Positions 24,724-33,694 of a stretch of DNA of 64,000 nucleotides are shown in pieces (positions within the stretch are counted from its first letter, which is position 1; each line of letters starts with the position of its first letter). The notes below the pieces were generated by a model. That model was not told where the DNA came from and searched no databases. It saw only the letters and a list, made by a program, of their open reading frames with translations. The stretch lies in NCBI RefSeq assembly GCF_042665255.1, contig NZ_JBHTCD010000001.1; one strand, written 5' to 3'. This DNA is from Insolitispirillum peregrinum (GTDB lineage: Bacteria; Pseudomonadota; Alphaproteobacteria; Rhodospirillales; Rhodospirillaceae). The position numbers and the translations under genes were made by a program.

Positions 24724-25218
24724 TCATTCAGAAGCGGGCACCGGAGCCTGCTCAGGCTCACCGGTCGCCAGAGGATCAGGGCCGAAACGGTTCGGGCCCA
24801 CAGTACCGCGAATGAATATCAGCAGTATCGCGAAAGCTATGCTGATCAATATGTTGATACAAACAATAATCAACGACAAAACCGGAAGATCATCAGGCAA
24901 TAATAAAGGAATTATTTTCGTAATATACACAGCCAAGACCCACCATCCACTCAAATTAAAATCATGGATCCGGCGAACAGTTAGCGAAATGTATGGGATA
25001 AACATCACAATTGATATCAATATATTTATAAATAACAGAGCAATACCAAAATAAGCCCCAATATCATTAACAACAGAAGAGAACATAAAACCAAAAAACA
25101 AAAACAATGAGCATATCATCATGAATAATATGATATAATTATGCTCTGCCCTTGAAGCTCTGCCCTTTAATACAAAGTATCTCTTAAAAAATGAAACAAC
25201 AGCATCATCGAAGTTCAT
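24724..25218 (-). CDS. DUF805 family membrane protein (third of three)
   Basis: A 164-aa protein with four predicted membrane helices and the DUF805 landmarks: an N-terminal FKRYFVLKGRASRAEHNY, the loop RRIHDFNLSGWW, and a C-terminal RGTVGPNRFGPDPLATGE. Family function is unknown. The ATG at 25218 has GAGGGA seven bases upstream. Its coding sequence is visibly AT-rich compared with its surroundings. It is 98 bp downstream of the second DUF805 gene. Confidence 0.85.
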   Translation of the reverse strand: MNFDDAVVSFFKRYFVLKGRASRAEHNYIILFMMICSLFLFFGFMFSSVVNDIGAYFGIALLFINILISIVMFIPYISLTVRRIHDFNLSGWWVLAVYITKIIPLLLPDDLPVLSLIIVCINILISIAFAILLIFIRGTVGPNRFGPDPLATGEPEQAPVPASE

Positions 25219-25316
25219 ATCATATCCCTCACAATATCCCAAAAGAAACCTGAATTCATACTGAAGGCAGGTGGATCACGTAACACCCCCATAAGGCGAA
25301 CAGAACAAATCCGGAC

Positions 25317-25808
25317 TCACATCTCGACACCCCCCATTTTCACATCATCACCAAGCCCACATCCCAAAGGATCCTGCCCAAAGCGGTTTGAACCAACTGT
25401 TCCTCGGACAACCATCAAGATAATCAACAAGTTTGACGAAATAATAAAAATTAACAGAGCGTAAAGATATACATCAAAACAAAAATACAGCACAAAAACA
25501 GAAAAAACATAAAAAACAAAGACCCATCCACTCAGGTCAAGATCATGAATCCGCCTGACAATCAAGGAAGAGACAGGAAAAATAAGAATGATATTTAAAA
25601 TATCATATGCTTTATATATCATGAATTTTATATCAATATATATATCTCGATAATATTGACCACCATTATGATAATCAATGAACGCCATAAATAAATTCAT
25701 AAGAATGAATGCAACAGCTATACAGCTAAACTCACCCCTCGACGCTCGACCCGAGAAATTCGAATAGTTTTCGCACAGGAAAGAGCGGAAATAATTACTC
25801 AATCCCAT
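25317..25808 (-). CDS. DUF805 family membrane protein (second of three)
   Basis: A 163-aa paralogue of its neighbours: FLCENYSNFSGRASRGEF, RRIHDLDLSGWVFVFY and RGTVGSNRFGQDPLG mark the family, with four membrane helices rich in Ile, Phe and Tyr. The ATG at 25808 lies inside the end of the upstream DUF805 gene (14-bp overlap) with GGTGGAGA just before it, indicating translational coupling. An in-frame extension to 26012 is a shadow of the upstream gene. The AT-rich codon use is strongest in this gene. Confidence 0.8.
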   Translation of the reverse strand: MGLSNYFRSFLCENYSNFSGRASRGEFSCIAVAFILMNLFMAFIDYHNGGQYYRDIYIDIKFMIYKAYDILNIILIFPVSSLIVRRIHDLDLSGWVFVFYVFSVFVLYFCFDVYLYALLIFIISSNLLIILMVVRGTVGSNRFGQDPLGCGLGDDVKMGGVEM

Positions 25809-26292
25809 TCTCCACCCTTTTTGCGCATACCACCGGATCATCTCCAAAGCGGTTTGGGCCAATCGTTCCCCGGATACACATGACCAGTACCTCGGAAATA
25901 ACGGCAAGCAGGAACAAGCCACCCCAAGCCCAAGGAACAAACAGAGCGTCCCAAGCCCCCAGAGAAAAAGCGAAAACCATGATTGCTGGCCACAAGCAAA
26001 ACCACCAACCACTCAGATTAAGGTCATGGAGCCTGCGAGCAAACAAGGAAATGCAAGGCATAATAACGAAAATCGAGAATAAAAAAGAAAAAGAAAGTGA
26101 TGTAGACAAATGCTTACCAAGGTGTCCATCGGCATGAGATTTGTAAAAAGCCTGCATAAACCCTAATGCCGACATAATAAAAAAAACAACATATATAAAC
26201 AACTTGGCGCAGCAATATTCAGACCGCGAAGATCTACCGGAAAAAACGGCATATTTCCTGAAGAAAGAAGAGATTGAATCGAAAAAACCCAC
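25795..26292 (-). CDS. DUF805 family membrane protein (first of three)
   Basis: A protein of about 165 aa with FFRKYAVFSGRSSRSEY at the start, RRLHDLNLSGWWFCLW in the middle loop, and RGTIGPNRFGDDP at the end, plus four membrane helices. The start is uncertain: GTG at 26292 with GGGGAC close upstream is favoured over a TTG at 26307. It heads a three-gene paralogous array on the minus strand, downstream of the terminator of the ABC-importer operon. Confidence 0.8.
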   Translation of the reverse strand: MGFFDSISSFFRKYAVFSGRSSRSEYCCAKLFIYVVFFIMSALGFMQAFYKSHADGHLGKHLSTSLSFSFLFSIFVIMPCISLFARRLHDLNLSGWWFCLWPAIMVFAFSLGAWDALFVPWAWGGLFLLAVISEVLVMCIRGTIGPNRFGDDPVVCAKRVENGIE

Positions 26293-26369
26293 AACCGTCC
26301 CCTGCAAGACACAGCATCGCCAATCAGCGATCAGTACACACTATACCGCCGACAAAACCTACCCTGACA

Positions 26370-26406
26370 AGAAAAAAATGGCCACCAGCAACCCTGATGG
26401 CCATTT
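26370..26406 (-). terminator. Intrinsic terminator of the BMP-type ABC importer operon
   Basis: AAATGGCCA / TGGCCATTT, a perfect 9-bp stem, is followed on the minus strand by a run of seven T, 24 bases past the stop of the substrate-binding protein gene. Confidence 0.85.
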
Positions 26407-26429
26407 CGACAACAATCATCGCGCAAAGG

Positions 26430-27545
26430 TTACTTCGGCAACTGCCCCTGCACGCCTTCCACGAACCAGTTCATCGTCAACAACTGGCCATCGGGAATGG
26501 TCTCCCCGTCCTTGACCACCAGCTCGCCCGCCTGATTCTTGATCGGGCCGGTGAACGGATGCAGCGTACCAGCAATGATACCGGCCTTGACTTCGTCAGC
26601 CTTGGCCTTCACCGCATCCGGCACCGCCGCCCCATAGGGCGCCATGTGCACCATGCCCTGCTTCAGGCCATCCCAGGTATCAATGGCTTTCCACGACCCG
26701 TCCATCGCTGCCTTGACGCGGGCGATGTAGTAATCGCCCCAGTTGTCAACGATCGAGGTCAACTGGGCGTGTGGGCCGAACTTGGCCATGTCCGACGCCT
26801 GTCCAAAGGCATAGATGCCCTTTTCTTCGGCAGCCTGCACCGGAGCCGGGCTGTCAGTGTGCTGGGACAGGACGTCAGCCCCCTGCGCGATCAGGGCTTC
26901 GGCGGCTTCACGCTCCTTGCCCGGATCGTACCAGGAATTCACCCACACCACCTTCACCTGCACCTTGGGGTTGACCTTGCGGGCCGCCAGCGTGAAGGCA
27001 TTGATCCCCTGCACCACTTCGGGGATCGGCACCGAAGCGATGTATCCCAAAACGTTGCTCTTGGTCATCATCCCGGCCATGGTGCCGATGATCGCCCGGC
27101 CCTCATAGAAACGGGCGGCATAGGTGGCCACGTTATCGGCCCGCTTGTAACCGGTCGCATGCTCGAACTTGATGTTCGGATAGCGCTTGGCGACTTTCAG
27201 GGTCGGGTTCATGAAACCGAACGAAGTGGTGAACACCAGATCAAAGCCCTGCTGGGCGAACTGGTTGATCACCCGCTCGGCATCGGCACCTTCCGGCACG
27301 TCTTCGACGTAGGCGGTCTTGACCTTGTCGCCAAAGGCCGCTTCCAGCGCCTTGCGGCCTTCATCATGCTGGTGGGACCAGCCAAAGTCACCAACCGGGC
27401 CGACGTAGACAAAGCCAACCTTCAGCGGATCAGCCGCCGAGGCCACCGGGGCCAGCGAGCCCCAGGCCAGGGCACCTGCCACCAAAGCAGAGCCAAGAGC
27501 CGTAAAACGACGGCGCGACACGTTACGGAACGGACCCATTGCCAT
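26430..27545 (-). CDS. BMP-family ABC transporter substrate-binding protein
   Basis: The 371-aa exported protein starts with a twin-arginine-type signal (NVSRRRFTALGSALVAG, cleavage near ASA-AD). The mature part follows the BMP/Med/PnrA pattern: VGFVYVGPVGDFGWSHQHDEGRKALE, FTTSFGFMNPTLKVAKRYPNIKFEHATGY, SVPIPEVVQGINAFTLAAR and a C-terminal MNWFVEGVQGQLPK. This family binds purine nucleosides or related compounds; the exact ligand is inference. The ATG at 27545 has AGGAGG seven bases upstream. It is the last gene of the importer operon and is followed by a strong terminator. Confidence 0.9.
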   Translation of the reverse strand: MAMGPFRNVSRRRFTALGSALVAGALAWGSLAPVASAADPLKVGFVYVGPVGDFGWSHQHDEGRKALEAAFGDKVKTAYVEDVPEGADAERVINQFAQQGFDLVFTTSFGFMNPTLKVAKRYPNIKFEHATGYKRADNVATYAARFYEGRAIIGTMAGMMTKSNVLGYIASVPIPEVVQGINAFTLAARKVNPKVQVKVVWVNSWYDPGKEREAAEALIAQGADVLSQHTDSPAPVQAAEEKGIYAFGQASDMAKFGPHAQLTSIVDNWGDYYIARVKAAMDGSWKAIDTWDGLKQGMVHMAPYGAAVPDAVKAKADEVKAGIIAGTLHPFTGPIKNQAGELVVKDGETIPDGQLLTMNWFVEGVQGQLPK

Positions 27546-27591
27546 GGGAGAGCCTCCTGTTGCGACTGTACGAACTACCATAAGACGATAC

Positions 27592-28527
27592 TCACCCTTC
27601 CGGGTGAAACAGCTTGCCGAGACTGGCCGGCGCATTCAGGCGAATGCGGGTTTCATCACGGGAAATCAGGACGAGAACAAGGATGGTTGCCAGATAGGGC
27701 AGCATCGTCAGAATCTGGGACGGCACGGCCAGACCACCGCTGCTTTGCAGATGCAGCTGGGCAATGGTGATGCCGCCAAACAGATAGGCCCCCAGCAGTA
27801 CCCGCTCGGCCCGCCACGAGGCAAACACCACCAGCGCCAGCGCGATCCAGCCGCGCCCGGCGGTCATGCCTTCGATCCACATCGGGGTATAGACCAGCGA
27901 CAGATAGGCACCGCCCAGACCGCTCATTGCGCCACCGAACAGGATCGCCGCATAGCGGATCAACCGCACCGGATAGCCAATGGCATGGGCCGCCTGCGGA
28001 TTTTCGCCCACCGCCCGCACCACCAGCCCCGAGCGCGAGCGACGCAGGAACCACCAGACAGCGGCGGCCAGCGCCAGCGAGACATAGACCAGCGGATCAT
28101 GCCCGAACAGCAACGGCCCGACCACCGGAATGCGGCTCAAGGCCCCCAACTGGATGGCGGCCAGCGGCTCGACCGTCTGACCGACCATGTCACGGCCGAC
28201 AAACGCCGACAGCCCGACGCCAAAGATGGTCAACGCCAGCCCGGTTGCCACCTGATTGGCCATCAGCGTCTGGGTCAGGAAGGCAAACAGCAGTGCCATC
28301 AGCATCCCGGCCAGCATGGCGGCAATCAGCCCCAACACCGGCGAGCCGGTGGTCACGGCGGCGGTAAAGGCAGCGACCGCCCCCATCAGCATCATGCCTT
28401 CGACGCCAAGGTTCAGCACCCCGGCCTTTTCGGTCATCACTTCTCCCAGCGCGGCAAAGATCAGCGGCGTTGCCGCCCGCATCATGGCCATTACCACGCC
28501 GGTCAGGGCGAGAGTATCAGCGTCCAT
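27592..28527 (-). CDS. ABC transporter permease, BMP/nucleoside type (second permease)
   Basis: A 311-aa inner-membrane permease with about eight helices and the motif GEVMTEKAGVLNLGVEGMMLMGA near the start plus AVGENPQAAHAIGYPVRLIRY in the coupling loop, as in NupQ-type permeases. The start codon overlaps the stop of the preceding permease gene as TAATG, so translation is coupled. Confidence 0.9.
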   Translation of the reverse strand: MDADTLALTGVVMAMMRAATPLIFAALGEVMTEKAGVLNLGVEGMMLMGAVAAFTAAVTTGSPVLGLIAAMLAGMLMALLFAFLTQTLMANQVATGLALTIFGVGLSAFVGRDMVGQTVEPLAAIQLGALSRIPVVGPLLFGHDPLVYVSLALAAAVWWFLRRSRSGLVVRAVGENPQAAHAIGYPVRLIRYAAILFGGAMSGLGGAYLSLVYTPMWIEGMTAGRGWIALALVVFASWRAERVLLGAYLFGGITIAQLHLQSSGGLAVPSQILTMLPYLATILVLVLISRDETRIRLNAPASLGKLFHPEG

Positions 28528-29606
28528 TATCCGGCCTCCCGCACCGACGACAGCCACCGCAGGCGATAGCGGATCAACACATCACACGCCAACAGGAAAA
28601 ACAGCAACATCCCCTGAAACACTCCGGTGACGGCCAGCGGCAGGCGCATGGAAATCTGCACCGCCTCGCCCCCCAGGTAGCTGAGTGCCATCAACAGCGA
28701 TGCCAGCAGAATGCCCACCGGATGCAACCGACCCAGAAAGGCCACGATAATGGCGGTAAAGCCATAGCCCGGCGAGATGACCGGCTGCAATTGCCCGATC
28801 GGCCCGGCCACTTCACACACTCCGGCCAGCCCGGCCAGCGCACCGGACAACAGGAACGACATCCAGATGATACGTTTGTGGGAAAATCCGGCATAGCCAC
28901 CGGCGACAGGCGTCAGGCCCATCACCTTGATCTGAAAGCCGATAAAGGTCCGCGCAATGACAAACCAGCCGACAGCCACCGCCAGCAACGCCAGCAAAAC
29001 GCCCAGATGCAGGCGGGTTCCCGCCCACAGGACCGGCAATGTCGCCGCATCGCCGAACATCGGTGATTGCGGGAAACCATAGCCATCGGGATCACGCCAC
29101 GGACCATGGACCATCATCGACAGGAACAGGTCAGCGACATAGGTCAGCATCAGGCTGACCAGAATTTCCGAGGCATGGAAGCGGGTCTTCAGCCACGCGG
29201 GGATCATCCCCCACAGCATCCCGCCAGCCATCCCGGCCAGCATCACCAGCGGCAACACCCACCAGCCCGCACCACCATCGCCCAGCGCCAGCGCCACGCC
29301 ACCGCCGGTCACCGCCCCCATCGTCAACTGCCCTTCGGCCCCGATGTTCCAGACATTGCCGCGAAAGCCCAGCGCCAGCCCGACGGCGCACAACGCCAGC
29401 GGAGCCGCCTTGACCAGCAGCTCGGCAACACCATAGGCGCTGTTCAGGGGCGAGATGAAAAAGGTGTACAAGGCCGCCAGCGGCTCGAAGCCCAGCAGGG
29501 CAAACAGGATGCCGCCAAACACCAGCGTCAGCAGCACGGCCAGCACCGGCGCACCATAGACCCAGCGCCGGGACGACGCTCCACGCGCTTCCAGCTTAAA
29601 GGCCAT
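28527..29606 (-). CDS. ABC transporter permease, BMP/nucleoside type (first permease)
   Basis: A 359-aa inner-membrane permease with the family motif GFRGNVWNIGAEGQLTMGAV and the coupling-loop segment IKVMGLTPVAGGYAGF. It resembles NupP-type subunits and would pair with the next permease to form the heterodimeric channel. The ATG at 29606 has AAGGAG nine bases upstream and lies inside the end of the ATPase gene (11-bp overlap). Confidence 0.9.
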   Translation of the reverse strand: MAFKLEARGASSRRWVYGAPVLAVLLTLVFGGILFALLGFEPLAALYTFFISPLNSAYGVAELLVKAAPLALCAVGLALGFRGNVWNIGAEGQLTMGAVTGGGVALALGDGGAGWWVLPLVMLAGMAGGMLWGMIPAWLKTRFHASEILVSLMLTYVADLFLSMMVHGPWRDPDGYGFPQSPMFGDAATLPVLWAGTRLHLGVLLALLAVAVGWFVIARTFIGFQIKVMGLTPVAGGYAGFSHKRIIWMSFLLSGALAGLAGVCEVAGPIGQLQPVISPGYGFTAIIVAFLGRLHPVGILLASLLMALSYLGGEAVQISMRLPLAVTGVFQGMLLFFLLACDVLIRYRLRWLSSVREAG

Positions 29607-31179
29607 GGGTATGCACTCCTTCCGGCTGATCCGAGGTTTCAAACAGCCCGCCCATCAGCATCCCCACCTGCTCGACCGTCGTTTCATGGACCGGGTGCGT
29701 TTCAGACAAACGTCCCTGACAGATCACCGCAATGCGGTCGGCAATGGTAAACAGTTCATCCAGATCCTGACTGACCACCAGCACCGCCGCCCCCTGATCG
29801 CGCAGTCCGATCAACGCCTGATGGATGGCCGCTGCCGCCCCGGCATCGACCCCCCATGTTGGTTGCGCACAGACCAGCAGGCCGGGCTTTTGCAGGATTT
29901 CACGCCCAATGATGAATTTCTGCAGGTTGCCACCAGACAAAGAGCGGGCTTCCGCCCGGCGTCCGTGGGTGATGACCGAAAACATGTCGATGATGCGGTC
30001 GGCGTAGGCATTGACCAGCCCAAAGTGGATCAGCCCCCGCCGCACCAGCGCCTGTCGGCCATAGCCGGACAGCAGGGCATTGTCCGCAAGGCTCAGGTCC
30101 GGCACTGCCCCGCGCCCAAGGCGCTCTTCGGGGACGAAGGCCATCCCGAGATCACGGCGCGCCCGCGCCCCCAGCAGGCCGACCGGCTGACCATCAATCC
30201 GCACCGCCTCGGCGCGCGGGGACAGTTGCTCGCCGGACAATGCCGCCAGCAACTCGTTCTGACCGTTCCCGGCCACCCCGGCAATCCCGACGATTTCCCC
30301 CGCCCGCACGGTCAGCGATACGCCATCGAGCGTGATCCCGAACGGTTGCGACGGCGACAGGTGCAGGCCATCGACCACCAGACGATCTTCCCCCACACAG
30401 CTTGCCTGCGTCCGCTGCACGGCTTTCAGCTCGGCGCCGATCATCATCTGGGCCAGACTTTGCGCTGTTTCCTGTCGGGGGTCGCACTGGCTGACCACCT
30501 GGCCGGCCCGCAGGACGGTCGCCGCCGAACACAGGGCACGGATTTCTTCCAGCTTGTGGGAAATGTACAGAATGGTCCGCCCTTCGTCGCGCAACAGACG
30601 GAGGGTGCTAAACAGCACTGTAACCTCTTGCGGGGTCAACACGCTGGTCGGCTCGTCCATGATGATCAGGCGCGGGTCCTGCAACAGACAGCGACAGATT
30701 TCCACCCGCTGACGCTCGCCCACCGACAGGTCATGGACCGTGCGCAGCGGGTCCAGCGGCAGGCCATAGCGGCGGGAAATTTCCTCCACCCGGCTTGCCA
30801 GCTCGGCCAGAGGCTGTTTCCAGCCAATCCCCAGCGCGATGTTTTCGACCACCGTCAGGCTGTCGAACAGGCTGAAGTGCTGAAAGACCATCCCGATCCC
30901 CAGACGGCGGGCCTCGGCCGGGCTGTGGATACGCACCGGCTGGCCATCCCACAGGATGGTTCCGCTGTCAGCCCGTTGTATTCCGTAGACAATTTTGACC
31001 AGCGTTGATTTCCCGGCGCCGTTCTCCCCCAGCAGGGCATGGATTTCCCCCGCCTGCAGGGTCAGCGACACCGCCCGGTTGGCATGACAGCCGGGAAACC
31101 GTTTGTCGATGGCGCGCAGCTCCAGCCGCGGAGGCGGGGCGACAGGCGGGGACAGGGAGGAAGACGGTTCAAGGACCAT
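29596..31179 (-). CDS. ABC transporter ATP-binding protein with two ATPase domains, BMP/nucleoside type
   Basis: A protein of about 527 aa with two ABC domains. The first has Walker A GENGAGKST, a signature-like LSVGERQRVEICRCLL and Walker B LIIMDEPTSVL. The second has a degenerate Walker A region (GIAGVAGNGQNELLAAL), LSGGNLQKFIIGRE and a Walker B in which the acidic pair reads CAQPTWGVD, as is usual for the second half of this sugar/nucleoside-type subfamily. It energises the two permeases and the BMP receptor encoded downstream. The start is uncertain: an in-frame ATG at 31272 is also possible, and neither has a good SD. Confidence 0.88.
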   Translation of the reverse strand: MVLEPSSSLSPPVAPPPRLELRAIDKRFPGCHANRAVSLTLQAGEIHALLGENGAGKSTLVKIVYGIQRADSGTILWDGQPVRIHSPAEARRLGIGMVFQHFSLFDSLTVVENIALGIGWKQPLAELASRVEEISRRYGLPLDPLRTVHDLSVGERQRVEICRCLLQDPRLIIMDEPTSVLTPQEVTVLFSTLRLLRDEGRTILYISHKLEEIRALCSAATVLRAGQVVSQCDPRQETAQSLAQMMIGAELKAVQRTQASCVGEDRLVVDGLHLSPSQPFGITLDGVSLTVRAGEIVGIAGVAGNGQNELLAALSGEQLSPRAEAVRIDGQPVGLLGARARRDLGMAFVPEERLGRGAVPDLSLADNALLSGYGRQALVRRGLIHFGLVNAYADRIIDMFSVITHGRRAEARSLSGGNLQKFIIGREILQKPGLLVCAQPTWGVDAGAAAAIHQALIGLRDQGAAVLVVSQDLDELFTIADRIAVICQGRLSETHPVHETTVEQVGMLMGGLFETSDQPEGVHTHGL

Positions 31180-31416
31180 GGGGACTGGCACAGGCTCCGG
31201 GTGCGATCGGCAAACGGCAATAAACAGCCTTTCGCGCTCTGCCGCTCCGCCGGATTTCGACCAGAACAGCATCCCGCAACAGGCCGATCGGGGACAAGGG
31301 ACGATGTTACGGTTTCTTGATAGGTCAAGCCCCCTGCCAAAGTCTACGGTTTTTCATCAACCCTGACCAAAAGGACAAATTTCCCGCACTGCGACAGCGG
31401 GCATATCCTTATAAAA

Positions 31417-31445
31417 TTGCGGAATATGGTCTTTTGCGGTATGAT
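31417..31445 (+). promoter_or_regulatory. Candidate sigma-70 promoter for mutAB
   Basis: TTGCGG and TATGAT are separated by exactly 17 bases, about 205 bp upstream of the mutA start in the divergent region. The rest of the region (31180-31651) shows no gene and no riboswitch that I can recognise. Confidence 0.45.
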
Positions 31446-31651
31446 TATTCCATGGAACTCGCTCATTTGACGTTAGGGAAAGTGTGCACCGCAACATAAG
31501 GTTACGTTAGCGAACCGTGGTATTTCCCTTCACTTGCCCCCCTCAAATGCGCTAGAGGTATGGAACATTACCTGCATGTGGGCATCGGGGGTCGCCGCTG
31601 GGGGGGCTTCCGCTGACTTCTTTTGCCAACCAAGGAACCGTTCGGGATCCC

Positions 31652-33694
31652 ATGAGCACCGCAGATCTGAACCTCACCGAGGATTTTGCGCCCGCCACCC
31701 AAGAGGCCTGGCGCGCGCTGGTCGACAAGGCCCTAAAGGGCGCTTCATTCGAAAAGAAGCTGATGACCCGTCTTTATGACGGCATCACCCTGAAGCCGAT
31801 CTATACCCGCGAAGACTGGGACGCCGAAGGCGATCAGTCCGGCTTCCCCGGCTCCATGCCGCTGGCCCGCGCCGCCACCGTGAGCGGCTCGGCTGCCAAC
31901 CCGATCGGGGCCGCGTGGGACATCCGGCAGGTCTACAGCAACCCGGACCTGAACGATGCCAACAAGGAAATCCTCACCGACCTCGAACGCGGTGTCACAA
32001 GCCTGCTGCTGCGGCTGGATGCCGCCGGACAGGCGGGACAGGATTCCGACACCGCCGGGGACCAGGCTGGTATCGGTGGCCTGATGATTTCGTCGGCCGC
32101 CGATCTGGACACCGTGCTGGCGGGCGTGATGCTTGATCTCGCACCGGTGGCGCTCGATGCGGGCGCGGGGGCCGTCGCCGCCGCTTCGCTGCTGGCCGAA
32201 GTGTGGACCAGCCGGGGCGTGACGGGTGAGGTGGCGCAAGGGGCGTACAACATCGACCCGATCGGCACCCTTGCCAGCGCCGGCACCCTGCCGCAATCGC
32301 TGGAGCAGGCTCTGGCCGAGATGGCAGAGATGGCCAAGGCCACCGCTGTTGACTTCCCGAACGTGACTGCCGTCGGCGTCAGCACCGCCGCCTATTACAA
32401 CGGCGGTGCCACCGACGTCACCGATCTTGGCTGTGCGATGGCCACCGGCGTTGCCTATCTGCGGGCCCTGACCGCGGCCGGGATGGCCGTTGATGACGCC
32501 TGCCGCCAGATCGCCTTCAGCCTGCCGGTTGGCACCGACCAGTTCCTGTCGATTGCCAAGCTGCGCGCCGCCCGCATGCTGTGGGCTCGCGTCACCGAAG
32601 CCTGTGGTGCCTCGGAACCGGCCCGCCGGATGCGCCTGCACGTCGATGTCTCGGACCGCGTGCTCACCCAGCGTGACCCGTGGGTCAACATGCTGCGCGT
32701 CACCATCGGCGTGTTCTCGGCTGGTATTGCCCAGGCCGACAGCGTGTCGGCGCCGTCGTTTGACAGCGCGCTTGGCCTGCCGACCGACTTTGGTCGCCGC
32801 ATCGCCCGCAACACCCAGATCGTGCTGCAGGAAGAGTCCAGTCTGGGCCGGGTGATCGACCCGGCAGGCGGCTCATGGTACGTCGAAAGCCTGACCCGTC
32901 AGGTGGCCGAACGGGCGTGGGAAGAATTCCAGCAGATCGAAAAGTGGGGCGGCATCGCCGAAGCCCTCGATTCCGGCAAGCTGCAAGCCAAAATTGCTGG
33001 CGAGTGGGCCGAACGCCGCAAGGCGATTGCCCGCCGCAAGGACGCGCTGACCGGCATCAACGAGTTCCCCAATCTGGCCGAAGCGCCGGTGGACATCAAG
33101 CTGCCGGACCTCGAGGTCCTGCGCAAGGGTGCCGCCAACCGCCTGAAGATGGCCCGCGCCGCCAAGGCTCCGACCATCGGCAGCCGCACCCGCAAGGGCG
33201 ACGCCGCCCGTATCGAACCGATGGATATCCATCGTCTGGCCGAAGACTGGGAAGAGCTGCGCGACAATTCCGACGTCTACATGGTGCTGAACAACGGCGT
33301 CCGTCCGCTGGTGTTCCTCGCCAACATCGGTCGCGTTGCCCAGCACACCGCCCGCGCCACCTTTGCCCGCAACTTCTTTGAAGCGGGCGGCATCGCCGGC
33401 ATCAGCAACGACGGCTTTTCCAGCGCCGACGCCCTGACCGCTGCCTTCAAGGACAGCGGTGCCCGCATTGCCGTCCTGTGTGGCAGCGACGAGCAATATG
33501 GCGAGCTCGCAGCGTCGTTTGCCAGCGCCCTGAAGGCCACCGGCGCCAGCCGGGTCTACATGGCTGGCAAGCCCGCCGACGACGAAGCCCGTGCGGCCTT
33601 TACCGCTGCCGGTGTTGACGAGTACATTTTCATGGGCTGCGACGCGCTGGAACTCCTGCGTGCCGCCCAGACTCATCTGGGAGTCACCGAATAA
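31652..33694 (+). CDS. mutA: Methylmalonyl-CoA mutase small (beta) subunit
   Basis: The 680-aa subunit has the mutase TIM-barrel fold (about 40-420, with ITLKPIYTREDWDAEG, SLPVGTDQFLSIAKLRAAR and DPAGGSWYVESLTRQVAERAW). Its C-terminal flavodoxin-like domain lacks the DxHxxG cobalamin motif, as expected for the non-catalytic small subunit. It forms a heterodimer with MutB that interconverts methylmalonyl-CoA and succinyl-CoA. The SD AAGGAAC is rather far (about 12 bases) from the ATG. The stop overlaps the start of mutB (TAATG), giving translational coupling. Confidence 0.94.
   Translation: MSTADLNLTEDFAPATQEAWRALVDKALKGASFEKKLMTRLYDGITLKPIYTREDWDAEGDQSGFPGSMPLARAATVSGSAANPIGAAWDIRQVYSNPDLNDANKEILTDLERGVTSLLLRLDAAGQAGQDSDTAGDQAGIGGLMISSAADLDTVLAGVMLDLAPVALDAGAGAVAAASLLAEVWTSRGVTGEVAQGAYNIDPIGTLASAGTLPQSLEQALAEMAEMAKATAVDFPNVTAVGVSTAAYYNGGATDVTDLGCAMATGVAYLRALTAAGMAVDDACRQIAFSLPVGTDQFLSIAKLRAARMLWARVTEACGASEPARRMRLHVDVSDRVLTQRDPWVNMLRVTIGVFSAGIAQADSVSAPSFDSALGLPTDFGRRIARNTQIVLQEESSLGRVIDPAGGSWYVESLTRQVAERAWEEFQQIEKWGGIAEALDSGKLQAKIAGEWAERRKAIARRKDALTGINEFPNLAEAPVDIKLPDLEVLRKGAANRLKMARAAKAPTIGSRTRKGDAARIEPMDIHRLAEDWEELRDNSDVYMVLNNGVRPLVFLANIGRVAQHTARATFARNFFEAGGIAGISNDGFSSADALTAAFKDSGARIAVLCGSDEQYGELAASFASALKATGASRVYMAGKPADDEARAAFTAAGVDEYIFMGCDALELLRAAQTHLGVTE

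Noticed and set aside
31534..31779. 81-codon frame starting upstream of mutA
   Set aside because: Overlaps mutA in another frame with no SD.
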